Assembly (NCBI GenBank): GCA_037178675.1
Contig: JAYMGJ010000568.1
Coordinates: 1 to 64,000, forward strand
Length of the DNA: 64,000 nt
Source of the DNA: Scleroderma bovista
Lineage: Eukaryota; Basidiomycota; Agaricomycetes; Boletales; Sclerodermataceae
Direction: 5' to 3'
Below the pieces are notes generated by a model, which was not told where the DNA came from, made no database searches, and was given only the letters and a program-made list of their open reading frames with translations. Positions 34,413 to 46,282 of this stretch are shown one piece after another. Numbering within the stretch: position 1 is the stretch's first letter; the number at the start of each line of letters is the position of its first letter. A program made the translations under genes and the position numbers.

Positions 34413-34689
34413 AATGGCACTACACTTATCAGCTTTTGCCCTCTTGTCAAGCCTATCAGCTCCCTAACCATTTCACTTTGCCATTTGGCAAGTGGCCCAG
34501 GCTTACTACTGAAAGTGTTACCAAAAGTGTACTAAAAGTGTACCAAAAAGCGTAGTAAAAGGTGTAGTAAAAGTGTAGTAGCACTCCTACCTTAAATGGT
34601 CAAAGGTTCCCACTCACTCTTGGTGTAGGAAAGCGGTAGATACTATTAGGAAATGTTGGTAGTCAGTATGCTGATATAATCATATACAC

Positions 34690-35740
34690 AAACACAAACA
34701 CAAACACAGATGCTTCAAGAAATCTCTTTAAGTCCCTCATCCTCATTCTGTCTTCAACCACCACCACACCAGTATCATCCCACCCCCCTTCCCTCACCAC
34801 CACCACTTGAACAACAACAACAACAACAACAACTGCCATGCGACCACCACCAGCACCTGGACGACAACGCGCGACTGCGACCACGACCACAGTCAATGAC
34901 GACGACGACGACCAGCGTCGTCCCACCCCCCACCAGCGTCGACGACCGACGTGACCACCACCTCCAGCGTCGTCAGACGGTGACAACGACGGCGACCGTC
35001 GTCCCACCCCCCAGCGTCGACGGCGCGACCACCACCCCACCACCACTGTGGTCAGATGGCGACAGCGACGACCCCCACCCACCACCGTCGTCAGATGGCG
35101 ACGGCGACGACGACCCCCACCCCCCAGCATCGACGACCGACGCGACCACCACCACCACCCACTGTTGTCAGACGACGACGACGACGACCGTCCACGACGC
35201 GACCACCACCACCCTCGTCAGGCAACCACGACGTCTGTCGTCCCACCCCCAGCGTCGACGACGTGACCACCACCATCGTCAGACAACGACGACCACCACC
35301 ACCACCACCACCACCACCGTCGTCCCACCCCCCACCTTCCACCGTCGCCAGACGGCGACTACGCGACTACCACCACCGTCGTCAGACGACGACAACAACA
35401 ACAACAACAACCCCCAGTGTCGACGACCGACGCAACCACCACCCCCCACTACTGTCGTCCCACCCCCGCCTTCTAGCGTCGTCAGACGGCGACGATCGTC
35501 GATGACGCGACCACCACCATCGTCCCACCCCCCAGCGTCGCACCACCCCACCACCTGGGGACGACCCCACCACCAGCACCGACGACACGACCACTTGCGG
35601 ACGACGACGTGACCCCACCACCTGCGTCGGTGACGCGACCATCACCACTACCGCCGCCACCACCACCAATGTCGACGCGCCAACCACCACCTGCATTGAC
35701 ACCACGCCCACCACCACCACCACCCACAGCATAGACAGGA
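34690..35740 (+). repeat. CCA/GTCGTC minisatellite block
   Basis: About 1 kb of short words built on 'ccaccacc', 'gtcgtc', 'gacgacg' and 'cccacccccc', with higher-order units such as 'cgtcgtcccaccccc' recurring irregularly. Long open frames on both strands (up to 300 codons) consist of Thr/Pro/Arg or Val/Gly runs and are artefacts. Its composition matches the blocks at 11760-11960, 37260-37960 and 40700-42400. Confidence 0.75.
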
Positions 35741-36457
35741 TATATACTGTAGTTTTGTATTTTATATAGAATTGATAATATAAATTGATTTACATAAACA
35801 ATACTACTGGAATAGTCTGGGAGAGTTGGGGACAACTGGTCAGTGTTGTCCAGTACTGTCCAGATGAGGGTTGGTTAGCTTATGTGCACTAATAGGAATA
35901 CTTGATCAAATAATCAAATTCTGTTGGACAATTGGCCTTGGCCACCATTGTGAGCCAAAGTAATCAGACATAGCTGAGGAATGTGCTTGCTCATGTTCAC
36001 CCATAATGAATACATCTGGTCAATGCTATCTACGCTACCCTGGATTATCTAGCCTGATCTACTGCTTCATCAGAATGACATCTCAGGATACAGTTGACAT
36101 GCATGAAAATGGTAGGTAATGCTTTATCTATTTCTCACCAATTTCCTGATGACTGACCGAGAACGAGAGGGACTGGGGGAGCAGGCTGGGAAGATATGTA
36201 CCAGACAGTACACAGGAGCTCAGAGAGAGGCTGTCCCAAGAGCAGGACATAGTTGAGGTCTACTGCAATAGTGGAGAAACGTTCCAGAGAAAATGTGGAC
36301 TCCATAGTGAGTGATGAAGTGGTGTCTGGATTGCGGGTGGAATATCTCCATGTGAAATAAACAGATTTACGTCGGAACTTGACAGGCAGATAGACCACGG
36401 TCTAGGCTCCATGATGGTATAGTCACATGATTGATAGCTTCAAAAATGGCAGAGCTA
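35741..36457. other. No recognisable gene
   Basis: AT-rich start (tatatactgtag, tttatatagaattg) bordering the satellite, then unique-looking sequence with only short frames. Nothing supportable seen. Confidence 0.3.
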
Positions 36458-36927
36458 TTCAAAATATTGGAATGCCAGCACTGGATGCCTAAATTTGACA
36501 TTTGGGCGCTAAAAATGATTCTTCCTTTTCTCCTTTGTTTCTCTATTGTTTCTTCTGCTTCTTTGGTTGTTCTGGTATGTGAGTTGGACTGCAGTAGGTT
36601 GCATTCCTCTCTCATACTGAAATGATCATCAATCCTTGGATTCTTCTGCTTCTTGGCGGTTCTTGTGCGATAGATGACTGTCAGCATTGGCATTCATCTC
36701 TCACATCAGGATAGTCATTCTCATGCGATAGATGGCTACAACGAGCTTGTATTCATTCTTCGCATAAGGATAGTCTTGACTTTGTGTGATATGGATAGCG
36801 AGGGCTGTCTGTATCCCTCAAGTCGGGACAATCTTTCAACAGATCTTGGGTGTGTTCTTCACATTAGTTTCATCGGCTAACTTTCTCCATGTCCACAGTA
36901 CCAAACACGTTTGGTGCATGACACTGT
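36458..36927 (+). repeat. Dispersed repeat, copy 2
   Basis: Direct-orientation relative of 11118-11497. It begins 'aaaatattggaatgccagcactgg', carries an insertion of about 80 bp before the end, and closes with 'accaaacacgtttggtgcatgacactg'-like palindrome. It runs directly into the ubiquitin relic. Confidence 0.55.
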
Positions 36928-37210
36928 GAGTCTTGACAAAAATTTGCATCCCTCCACGGAGATGCAGGATGAGATGGAGGGTCAACTCCTTCTGAATGTT
37001 GTAGTCAGAAAGGGTGCAGCCGTCCTTGAACTGCTTTGTGGCGAAGATAAGACACTGTTGGTCGGGAGGGATACCCTGCTTGTCCTGGATCTTTGCTTCA
37101 TGTTGTTGATGGTGTCAGAGGACTCGACCTCGAGGGTGACCATGTCTTAACGAAGATCTGTGCACCATCAGAGATGGAGGACAAGGTGGAGGGTGGACTA
37201 CTTCTGGGTC
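36928..37210 (-). pseudogene. Polyubiquitin gene relic 2 (head-to-tail repeats)
   Basis: The minus strand reads the end of one ubiquitin unit (STLHLVLHL), then a second unit from QIFVKT through [46 protein letters not shown] and [16 protein letters not shown], and directly the next unit start MQIFVKT. The [10 protein letters not shown] junction proves a head-to-tail polyubiquitin origin. Frame changes lie around the first QIFVKT and near NNMK, and substitutions such as K-for-E and T-for-G in conserved positions show it is dead. It has no intron at the unit junction. Satellite DNA adjoins it on the right and the dispersed repeat on the left. Confidence 0.85.
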
Positions 37211-37259
37211 CCCTTGGCTCCAATTCCAGGACCAGCAGACGACATGCCTCCTTGCCATT

Positions 37260-37970
37260 GCTGCTGGGGGTGGTGGAGGTAGTCGTTGTTGTCATCGGAC
37301 AGTGACGGGACCAGGGGGGTGGTCATCGTCATCGTTAAACAACACTGGGGGGTGGCGGTGGTTGGGATCGTCAGTGGTGTAGACGATGCGATGAGGGGGG
37401 CCTACCACTGCCATTGCCATTGCTGTCGTCGTCGTCGTCGTCGTGGTCTCTGGGGGTGATGGTGGTGGCTGCCATCATCATGGTCACTGGGGGGGTGGTT
37501 GGCATCGTCAGTGGTGGGCTATGAACAACCTGACGGGGTGCTTACCTGTTGTTGCATTGATGGTGCTGGCTCTGGTCAATGGCGACACTGGGGCTTGGAC
37601 TTTGAAATATTTTGGAGCAATTCTGGATTGTTGTGATTTGTTGTTGTGATTTGTCATCACAACACTCCAAAATATTTCAAAGTCCAATTTTCTCTCACAA
37701 GATGACCCACCCACCCAACCACCACCACCCACAGTGACGATGATGGCAGCCCCAGTGACCACGACAACAATGGCGGCGGTGGCGGCTGTCAATGCAACTG
37801 CAGGTAAGCACCTGCTCACCACGTTGTTCACCACCACTGACAATGCCAATCGCCACAACCCCAACAGCGAAGACAAAGACGACAACCATAGCACCCCCAT
37901 CGTTGACGACGATGGCGATGGCAACGGAAGCAGTAGGCACCACCTCCAATGCTGACGAAGGCAATGGCAA
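37260..37970. repeat. Large imperfect inverted repeat with perfect 23-bp core arms
   Basis: Perfect 23-bp arms lie at 37595-37617 and 37665-37687 (ttggactttgaaatat and its complement, plus ttttggag) around a 47-nt loop. Beyond them the left side (37440-37570) and the right side (37700-37870, reverse complement) share 'ctgccatcatc', 'ggtcactggg', 'gtcagtggtg', 'gaacaac' and 'gtgcttacctg' with 'gttgcattga'. The right half is therefore a rearranged inverted copy of the left. Composition is G/T-rich on one side and A/C-rich on the other. Confidence 0.65.
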
Positions 37971-38617
37971 TAGCAGTGTGTGCCTGACTTTGATAGTGGA
38001 TGACAGATGCCAGTGGGGTGGGCCATTTTTCCAATAGCTTCATTAATGTCTCCCTATGTCACTGAAGTATTAGAGAGTACATAGAATCTAAAAGAGTGTT
38101 AGTCGATGAAATTAATAAATCATTCTACATACTTTCAGGTCGTTGGTGTTACAGTCGCCCCATTCTTTCTCCTCTCCACTTCCTTTCTCAGCCTAGCGTC
38201 TTTTCCTGAACAGCCTTACTGCTGTACAACACATATTTCCCTTGCTGTCCCTCTTGACTGTGCCTTCCTGTGGTCAGCTGTGCCTGTGGCAGCCAGTAGC
38301 CTTAGTTTCTCTTGCCTCGTGTATACCATGCTGCCTCCACAAGGCTATATGGACAATAGTATATGAACCCTAGGGACAGCTCCTGTAATTCCCATTCTCG
38401 AGCTACCCAATCTAGCTTCTCTTCTGCTCTTTGATCGCTCTCATATCCTTACCAAAGGATACTCTGAACTCTTGCCCAAATCCAATAACCCTGTTGGTTA
38501 GGGAACCGCCATCCCTAGAACCAAGTCCCAAGTATCGACTGTGGGCACGACACAAGGAATAACCTTGTGAAGGACGAATGAACGACCCTTTGGGTTAGAA
38601 CATGCCAAGACCCAGTC
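37971..38617. other. Spacer with possible LTR/promoter features
   Basis: A C/T-rich run at 38150-38320 and 'tgtataccatg', 'ctatatggacaatagtatatg' words. No coding region recognised. It precedes the 3' end of the KDZ transposase relic. Confidence 0.25.
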
Positions 38618-40395
38618 TCAGCATAGCAGTTGGATGGCGAGTTCAACGGCACACAGCTCGTGTCCATACCACCAGCACATGTTGTCAGCCTCGATGCCAA
38701 GGCAACATTGTTCTTCAAGGCAACGATCAGACTTGAGGACTGCTCTAATACCCTCTCTCATGTCAATATCTTCAAGCCCACATGGGATTTCACCAATTGA
38801 AGGTGTGACCCAGATATTTTGGAGAAGGGTCTGGTCATTGTGAAGTTCTGCAAGCTTCATTGCAAGTGGTGAGGGGAGGGGGATGCCAGAAGATGGGTTG
38901 TACAACTCAGCCAGATGTTCACAGTAGATATTAAATTTGCAGATTGCAGACATAAGAGCTGGCTGACGCTTGGCGATCACTTTGTGAGTCTGTTGATGGA
39001 GCTTCGTACCTAGAAAAAAGTAATGTTAGGGCGAGTTGTACATTCAATGAACCTGACCTAAGGCTTTCTGCTTGCCCCCCACAGCATGATCCAGCTTATC
39101 CCATTCAAAAAAGCTACCAATCACCCACTTCCGGATGTTGATCTTCAAGTTGCGTGCCAATAGAAGAGTATGGACAAACTCCAGGTTGACACCATGGAGT
39201 TCTGGAAACCTGTCTTGGATGTTCAACAATGTATATAGTACATCTACCTTAGTTAGAAGCCAATCGTGACTACACTCCAAGCTCTGGAGAGCCTCCAAGG
39301 TGTCTTGTGTGGCATCCTTCTCAATTATCATCTGGGCAGCTTGTAGTGCCTTGTCTGAGGCCTCTAAGTCAGACTGCAGTATAAGGACTGTGTCCAATTC
39401 TTTTTTCAGCCGTGCTGGCACATCTAATGATAACATATCAGCCATGGACTTCAGCTACATGAGAAGGCTTATGAGCTCGTACTGAAAGCTGTGTGCTGCA
39501 TTGATCAGCCCACTGCTTCTGCAATTCTGAGATTTCAAATCTGCAGGTGTCAATGATTCATTGCGCTTCGGCACCTTGTTCAGCAATCCCTTTCTTCAAT
39601 TGATGTTGAATCCAGTTACTGAGATTGTTTCACATCTCGATCCCTATTGCAGCAGCATGACGATCAACAAGCCAGATGCACCACTGATGCTGAATGGATG
39701 TTGTGAGATGAAAATGATTTGCCACAATGAAATGTACTTACTGATGATGCTTGCTCAATGCCAATGAGCTTAATGAAGCATGACCAGAGGTGCTCAGTTC
39801 CCTCTCCATCTGAGAGTCCTAGACTGGGAATAATTCGAGGGTTATACATGAGCTGGCATGCCCATTCATGCCTGTAGGCATGCATGGCGGTTGTGGCAAA
39901 ATGGGTGCAACAAATGATGTCATCGTGAAGAATGTTGAACTTACGGATGTCAGTACTGGTCGATAACATTGCAAGTTGGCATACCTTTTCTAAAGAACAA
40001 GCCAGCATGCATCCAACATCATATAGTACAACTACAGTGGCCAAAGGTGGCAGGAATGCAAAGAGGTGTTCAATGAGTGCAACACTGTATTTTTGTTGCT
40101 CACCAGGAGTGTCAATGTTGGCAAAGAAGAGAGGGATGTCATGGCGACAGATTAGCACCATGATCCCAGTGTCGTCAAGCAATTCATAGCAGCCTTCTGT
40201 TTATTGCCATCAGCTGCATCATATGATGCCTCACATTGATTGATTGCTTCGTCGGGAACCACGGCATGCCATTGTTTTGGTACCCACTTACGCACTCGTT
40301 GAATCCGATGCCCAACCTCATCCACTTGAGCCTTTGGAATGAAGTAGACAGGGTCATAAAATTGAGGGCAACTACCTCATCAGCAAAACCATAAG
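38618..40395 (-). pseudogene. KDZ (Kyakuja-Dileera-Zisupton) transposase relic
   Basis: Minus-strand pieces line up in the order of a KDZ transposase: CPQFYDPVYFIPKAQVDEVG, VRKWVPKQWHAVVPDEA and ASYDAADGNKQKAAMN; then, after a frame change near 40175, DDTGIMVLICRHDIPLFFAN, IDTPGEQQKYSVALIEHLF, YDVGCMLACSLE, FATTAMHAYRHEWACQLMYN and LGLSDGEGTEHLWS; then a helical exon (39044-39445); and, after an intron ending at about 39012, FNIYCEHLAELYNPSSGIPL with EADNMCWWYGHEL. The Cys-rich N-terminal region is missing and at least one frameshift is present. KDZ elements are cut-and-paste DNA transposons expanded in basidiomycetes. This copy is inactive. Confidence 0.8.
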
Positions 40396-40539
40396 TTGCT
40401 GTGCCGAGCTGTGCTGAGCTGTACAGCCACCTACAGTCCCCACAGTGATACAGATGGGTCCCCATTTGTACAGCGCTGTGACAGCGCTGTACAGATCGCG
40501 ACACGATCTCGGGTCCTGTACACACCATACCTAATATAG

Positions 40540-42690
40540 ATAGACTCGTATACTGTGCCCATTGTACCGCACTGTCACACCATGTCGTCGATCTGTATCA
40601 CACTGTCGCACTGTGACCTATCTGTATCCCACTGCCATTATACTGTAGCCAACTGTATTGCATTGCATATCCTATATTATGATAATTAATACTAGAGGCG
40701 TGATAGTCATGGTCAGGGTTCATGAACGGCTGGTGCTGGTGCTCGGGCTGTGGTGGTGGTCGCGCCGCAGTGCACGTGCTGGTGCTGGGGTCATCACTGT
40801 TGTTGTCGTCGACGCCGGTGGTGGTTGTCGCGTCGCAGCGTGTGCGCGTGCTGGCGCTGGGGTCGTCGACGCCGGTGGTTGTGGTCGCATCACAGCGTGC
40901 GTGCACGTCACGCCGATGCTGGTGATGCTGGTGGTTCCGTCGCAGCGTGCGTGCGTGCTGATGCTGGGGTCATCATTGTCACGCTGGTGGTGGCGGTGGT
41001 CGCATCGCAGCGTGCGTGCGTGCTGGCGCTGGGGCCATCGCCGTCTATGCCGGTGATACGGTGGTGGTCGCTGTCTGTCCTTGTGCCAGCCGCCCAGATC
41101 GTCGTCATCGTCGTTGTCCATCCCTGTGGGCGCTCTGATCGTCGTCGTCGTCGCCGTCTGACCCTGGAACTGTCCAGGTCGTCGTTGTCATCATCATCAT
41201 TGTCCGTCCTGCCGGCTGCCCTGATCGCAGCCGTCGTTGTCGTTGTCGTCTGTCCCTGCGGCAGCACTGGCTGCCCAGGGTCGTCGTTGTCGTTGTCGCC
41301 GGTCGCGGTGGTGGTCGTGTTGCAGCGTGCATGCGTGTTGGTCGTTGCCAGTCATGGTGGTGATTGCATCGCAGCGTGCTGGCGCTGGGTCGTCGTCGTC
41401 ACGCCAGTGGCAGTGGTGGTTGTGTCGTATTGGGGCTGGAGTCGTCGTCGTCGACGCTGGTGATGGGGTGGTGGCCGTCGACGAGCCGTGCGGTAGTGGC
41501 CGCCTTCGTCGCCGTTTGGTGCGGTGGAGAGGGTGGTGGTTGGCGTTGTGGTGTCGTGGTCTGTCACCGTTGGGTGCGGTGGAGATGGTCGTGGTGGTGG
41601 TCACTGCATCGCTGCGTGCGTGCGTGCTGGCGGTAGCCTGTAGGGCCGTCGTTGTCGTCGCCACGCTGGTCGTGGTGGTGGTCGCATCGCTGCGTGCGTG
41701 CGTGCTTGCGTGCTTGTGGTAGGTAGCCTGTAGGGCCGTCGTTGTCGTTGTCACGCTGGTCGTGGTGGTGGTCGCATCGCTGCGTGCGTGCGTGCTGGCG
41801 GTAGGGCCGTCGTCATCGTCGTCGTCACCCCGCAGAGTGCGTGTGTGCTGGCGCTGAGGTCGTCGCCGTCTACGCTGGTGGTTGCACCGCAGCGAGCGAG
41901 CGTGCTGGCGTTGGGGTCGTCACCATTGTTGTCGCCGTCTACGTTGGTGATGGCCATCATCGTGGTCGTGCTGCAGGGTGCATGCGTGCGTGCTGGGGTC
42001 GTTGCCGTCATCGTCGTTGATGCTGGTAATGGGGTGGTGGCTGTCGACGAGTGGTGGTGGTGGTGGTCGACGCACAGTGGTGGTAATTGTTGCTGCTGGG
42101 CGCGGTGGCTGTCGTCGTTGCCGTTGGGTGCGGGAGTTGTTGTCACCATTGTCGGTGGGAAGCTGCGGTTGCTGTCGTTGGGTGCGGTGGCTATCGTCGC
42201 CGTCGTTTGGTGTGGTGGTCGACGTTGTGGTGGTGGAGGTGGTGTCGTTGGCCTTGTCGCATTGTGGTGGGTGTGGTTGTGGTCAACATTGTGTTGTCGT
42301 CACGTTATGGTGGTGGTTGGAGTTTGTCGTCATCACTTGTTGTTAGTTGGCATGGTCTTGGTGTTGATCGGCTGGGCTGCGTGGTGTATGCGGGGCGAGT
42401 GTCGTGCAATGGGCTGGTAATAATAGTTAGTACATAAACAAACAAAAAAAAACATATGAGCAGTGGGGGAGATCGTGCCGTACGGGCGTAGGTGCACGCA
42501 GGTGTGGGTGTGCACACAGGGACCTGTAATAATAGTTAGTATACAGAACAGAAAAAAAGAAACATACCTGCAAGTGCGATTGCACTGCGATGGTGTGGGA
42601 GTGGCAGCGTCATGCGCAAACGTTTGACACGCGTGTGATTACAGTGGTGGTGGAGTGGGGGTGGGGGTGGGGTAAGCGATGGGACTTAGA
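40540..42690 (-). repeat. Satellite-bearing repeat, minus orientation
   Basis: 40540-40690 is ACTGT-rich and matches the complement of 12060-12200. 40690-42400 is a minisatellite of irregular 30-60-bp units built on 'ggtggtcgcatcgc' plus 'agcgtgcgtgcgtgctgg' and 'gctggggtcgtc'. At 41673-41800 two nearly identical 78-bp copies follow each other. 42418-42445 and 42528-42555 are direct copies of 'taataatagttagta', equivalent to the 'attattattacta' edge at 11545. Long open frames here are artefacts. Confidence 0.65.
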
Positions 42691-44041
42691 GAAATTTTGT
42701 AAAGTTACCTTATGTAACATGTACTGTGATCGTGCTGTGTCAGTGCTGTATTCCCATGGAACTGGGACCCTGTGGCAACGTATGCTGTAAGTGCTGTCAC
42801 ATACTGTACTATTAAGGTAATTACTGTAGCCACTGTCCCGAAATAAGGGATTTGCTGATGCTGCAGAATGTTGATGGCAGTGGTGGAAGTTGCCATTGGT
42901 GGCAACGTGAATGTCTCCACCACCATGCAATGGCCGTCTGAATGTGTGGCTCGCAAAGCATGCTGGGCATCATTGGACAAGGACAGATGCACACAATTCT
43001 GGCACCACCAGGGCCTGTCGGTGAGAGGGTGGTGGGATGCTCGGGGATGCATCAACAATGCCAGGGATTGGGGTGGATGTCGTCAATGGCACTGAGGGAA
43101 AGAGTATGAGTATTGTCTGCACAACAGAGGATATGCACATGTCATGGCCATTGTCGTCGACAATGATGGCGGTGGATGCTCGGTGGATTGCATCCATTCG
43201 AAATTCTTCAATATGGTCTGGCAACAGCTTTCAATGATCTCTTTGACAAGACCAGTGTTACCCGAGCCATTATATGAGATAAACTCAGGAATGAGTTACA
43301 TTAGCCATCCACTTCCCTTTGAATGCTCAATTACTAGCAGGTTCAGCAACGAGTGAAGAAGCTCATTGTGTTTTCCCATTTATACTCTGATGGGCAAAAC
43401 TCCCGAATCTTTCCATGTACATGTACTGTAAATATTTTACGAGGTGAGGCTCAATCTCAGCAAGAAATAATCACAGCCCTTCCTGAACATGGCGCAAAAG
43501 ATGGAATATGCGCAATCTGTGCTCTTGATATGCGCCAATGGCCATGTTAATTGACATCACGGAGGTCAGGTTCAATGGCAAAGCTACGGAAGCTCACAGA
43601 CCGGATGCTAGCAGGTGAGGTCGATCGGATTAAATCGCAGAAGGTTTGTGAAAAAAGTGCGCGGTACTTTCAGAGTTCACGACGACGAAATTTGAGTATG
43701 AGACGTTTACATTCATTTAATCTCAAAACACCAACCAGAAAATGTGGTTTGCCAATGGCAGTTGACGGTGTTGTGGCATTTCAGATAGTGGCATGGTCCA
43801 AGAAAACAAGACCGGTACTACGCCCTCGAGGCGTTGCACACAAGGGAGGGGATGCTTGAAGGCCGTGATGCCTGTTCGAAAAGGGATTCTTCCCACAATG
43901 ACAGCTTTGTTTGCACTTAAGAATCGCCTATAGGTCAGTACTTATCTCATGTCATTATCTCTTACTCTGTATGGTGACGAAGCCAGATATATAAATCAAC
44001 AGATAACGCTACACAGCATAATTCCGAGGTCAACTCACCCA
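42691..44041. other. Decayed spacer, includes a P450 exon relic
   Basis: Apart from the P450 last-exon relic at 43305-43356 no coding region is recognised; frames at 42868-43237 and 43551-43859 lack family motifs and intron logic. The stretch separates the satellite block from the P450 gene at 44042. Confidence 0.35.
43305..43356 (+). pseudogene. Last exon of a P450, relic
   Basis: The bases after 'gttacattag' read HPLPFECSITSRFSNE then TGA. The last exons of the P450 genes at 56315 and 58670 read HPAPFECSVTSRFSSQ, with the same acceptor context 'ctatattag'. Nothing upstream could be matched to other P450 exons, so this is an isolated 3' remnant, in the opposite orientation to those genes. 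Confidence 0.65.
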
Positions 44042-46241
44042 TCATCCGTCATACCTACTCAAACGCAACGGAATGCGAGTTCCGTCTTCTCCTACCACTT
44101 TGGGCCTTGGCAACACCCCCCTGCCAATCTCGACCTGCGTTTCAGGCCCATCCCTCATCTCAAAGACGAAGTTCTTCACCAGAACTGATAAAACTGCCTA
44201 GGTAAAATTGTGTCAAAATCCTTCATGAACGCAAGGTGGAGCGGATGAAGAATACCTTTAATTCAGCCACTGCAAATCCCTTTCCAAGACAGGTTCTCGG
44301 CCCGTCTACAAATGTCAATAGATGTCGGTGACCCTGTACTTCCTGCGCTGCCTTTGGGATGGCGCTTTCCTCCAGCCATCGTTCTGGCAAGAACGCCTTT
44401 GCATCCGCACCCCAAATCGCAGTAGAGCGGTTGATACAAGCGATGGGTATGCAGATCTGGGTTCCGCTTGTTACAGCAATTCTGTCGACTAAGTCACCAG
44501 ACTTAGTGTGTACAGGCTTTGAAATGGGAATGACATCATCTTCTATTGCCTGTAATAAGGCATGAGCTAATACAAGGGAGGGGCATTTAGAGGGTAACGC
44601 ACCACACGTGTGAACTCTGTTAGGGGCGGGTGGAGACGGAGAGTTTCGTGGACTACAGCATCCAAGTAAGGGAGACTGCTGTTGAGCTGGTCGTATGTTG
44701 GATCGACACCAAAGGTCAAAAGTTCCTCTCGCAGCTTGGATTGAATACTAGGGTCTCGTGCAAGTTCGATTAACGCCCAGGTGAGGCTAACTACATGGGC
44801 CAGTTAAGTAATGAAACCTGCCATGATCGCTGACAGTACTTACTCGACGTCGTCTCGTAGCCTGCAAAAAGTAATACTTTCATCTGTTCGCGAGAGAGGT
44901 GAATTGGTATATTGTTGTAGCAAGATTTGCTTACTTGAGCTAGAACTTCTTCCCATGTCAAGTGGAGCTCGGCACTTTCTGTATCATTGGCCTTGACTAG
45001 GTACAACGTATGAGGGCCAAGTTTGTCAGGTCCAAGGGACTTACTCAGAACCCCGATAATCGACTTTTCCTCTTTCCCATCAAGAACCCCTTTCTCTTTC
45101 TCACTTTTTGTTCTCTCTAGCAATGTGTTGGAAATATCTCCCATTATTTCTTGCATTTCTTGCATCAGCCTCTCTCTAGGCGTTGGCACATATGAGAGTA
45201 TAGAGAACACTTGCGCAAGGAGGAAAAGATCAACATTAATCTTGGAGCGTTTAGAGGATGATCCAAAGGTGTCAAATATTTTGGTCACGGAGGCTGGTTT
45301 GCCGTCAAGAGAACCGAAATCGTGAGAGAACCCTGCAAGCCCAATGGTGTCGAGCCTGAAAGACAACTGATCTGAGACTAGGTCGGCCCACTGAAATGGG
45401 AACGAACTCACGATATATGATTCATCCTTTACCAGAAAAACATTTCAGTTCTGATGGCTAAAATATAACATTCCTTGTACATACCAATTTTGAACCTCAA
45501 TGATAGCACTGTCACCAGAGCTCGCATCGATTAGGGCCTCCCACGCAGCCTTCGCCTGGGACATGACATTGTCAGTCCTCAAAAACACTGAAAGTGGGTT
45601 ACATTTCAAATTACCTTGTAAGCAGAATGGTAGAAGACAGGTGTTATATTTCGTATGGCAACATGGCTGAATGCGGGCGTCAAGGATTTGCGTTGTCTTG
45701 GAAGGTAAATAAGCGACTGTCCATCGGTCGTGGATACTCACGCCTACCTCTTGTGGGCTTCGCCTTGTGCCGCCAGTATCCCGTTTCCAAACTGGATATA
45801 AATGTGACATGAAAAATGACGAAGGACCCATTTCGTGAAGTGACCTACCGTGCGCTGCGCGAAGCGTTTGCTGGAAGGACGAAGTACGTATGTCCACGTT
45901 TCCCTAGCGTAGTAATGTGCAATGGCCTTTGGATCGCACAACACGATCTTATTCCCCCCAAGGGTAGTAGGGACTTCATACACTGGGCCATACTCATCAG
46001 CCCACTGTTCGAGGATGGCGGCTCCCGCATTGCTTGATTCGAAAAGATCCTTGGAAGCGCCATAAATGAGGTTCGTTCGGGGAGGTCCTCGAAGGCTAGT
46101 CGTCTTGAATTTCCTCCGTGCCGCCAAGACAGTTGTATGCAGAGCCCAGATGACAACGATTACCGCAACAGCATCAAGGGCAGTGACTGAGCGAGCTGCG
46201 ACTCGTACTTCATCGTAGAAACGTGTCAGCATAATGTACAT
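44042..46241 (-). CDS. Cytochrome P450 of a second family
   Basis: The multi-exon gene runs from ATG46241 to TGA44042-44044 and all expected blocks are present: N-terminal membrane anchor (AVAVIVVIWALHTTVLAA), RGPPRTNLIYG hinge, DEYGPVYEVPTTLGG, C-helix region QRKSLTPAFSHV, I-helix LFAGYETTS with the canonical A-G-x-E-T, ExxR in ETLRLHPPL, and the heme loop FVDGPRTCLGKGFAVAE, ending PLRLSRYDG. Splice junctions are GT-AG and keep the frame where checked, for example the exon joining KRFAQRT to FGNGILAAQGEAHKR. It is unrelated in detail to the other P450s of the window. The role is an ER monooxygenase; such Agaricomycete CYPs often sit near secondary-metabolism genes, but none is visible here. 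A TATA box lies just upstream. Confidence 0.87.
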
Positions 46242-46276
46242 CTTGACGTCGTTTTAGACCACGATGGAGAAAAGAC

Positions 46277-46282
46277 TTTATA
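46277..46282 (-). promoter_or_regulatory. TATA box of the P450 at 44042-46241
   Basis: 'tataaa' on the minus strand within 'cctataaagtc', 36-41 bp before the ATG at 46241. The short distance leaves little 5' UTR, so an internal start at the second Met (residue 4) is possible. Confidence 0.4.

Noticed and set aside
34710..35612. 300-codon plus-strand open frame
   Set aside because: Its product is only Thr/Pro/Arg/His runs from CCA/GTC satellite DNA; the opposite strand is equally open with Val/Gly runs.
40184..40528. 114-codon minus-strand frame as start of the KDZ transposase
   Set aside because: The KDZ motifs in this stretch (YDPVYFIPKAQVDE and following) lie in another frame; this frame is a shadow.
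40750..42437. Several 80-240-codon frames on both strands
   Set aside because: All come from the minisatellite; residues follow the repeat and no start context, introns or motifs support a gene.
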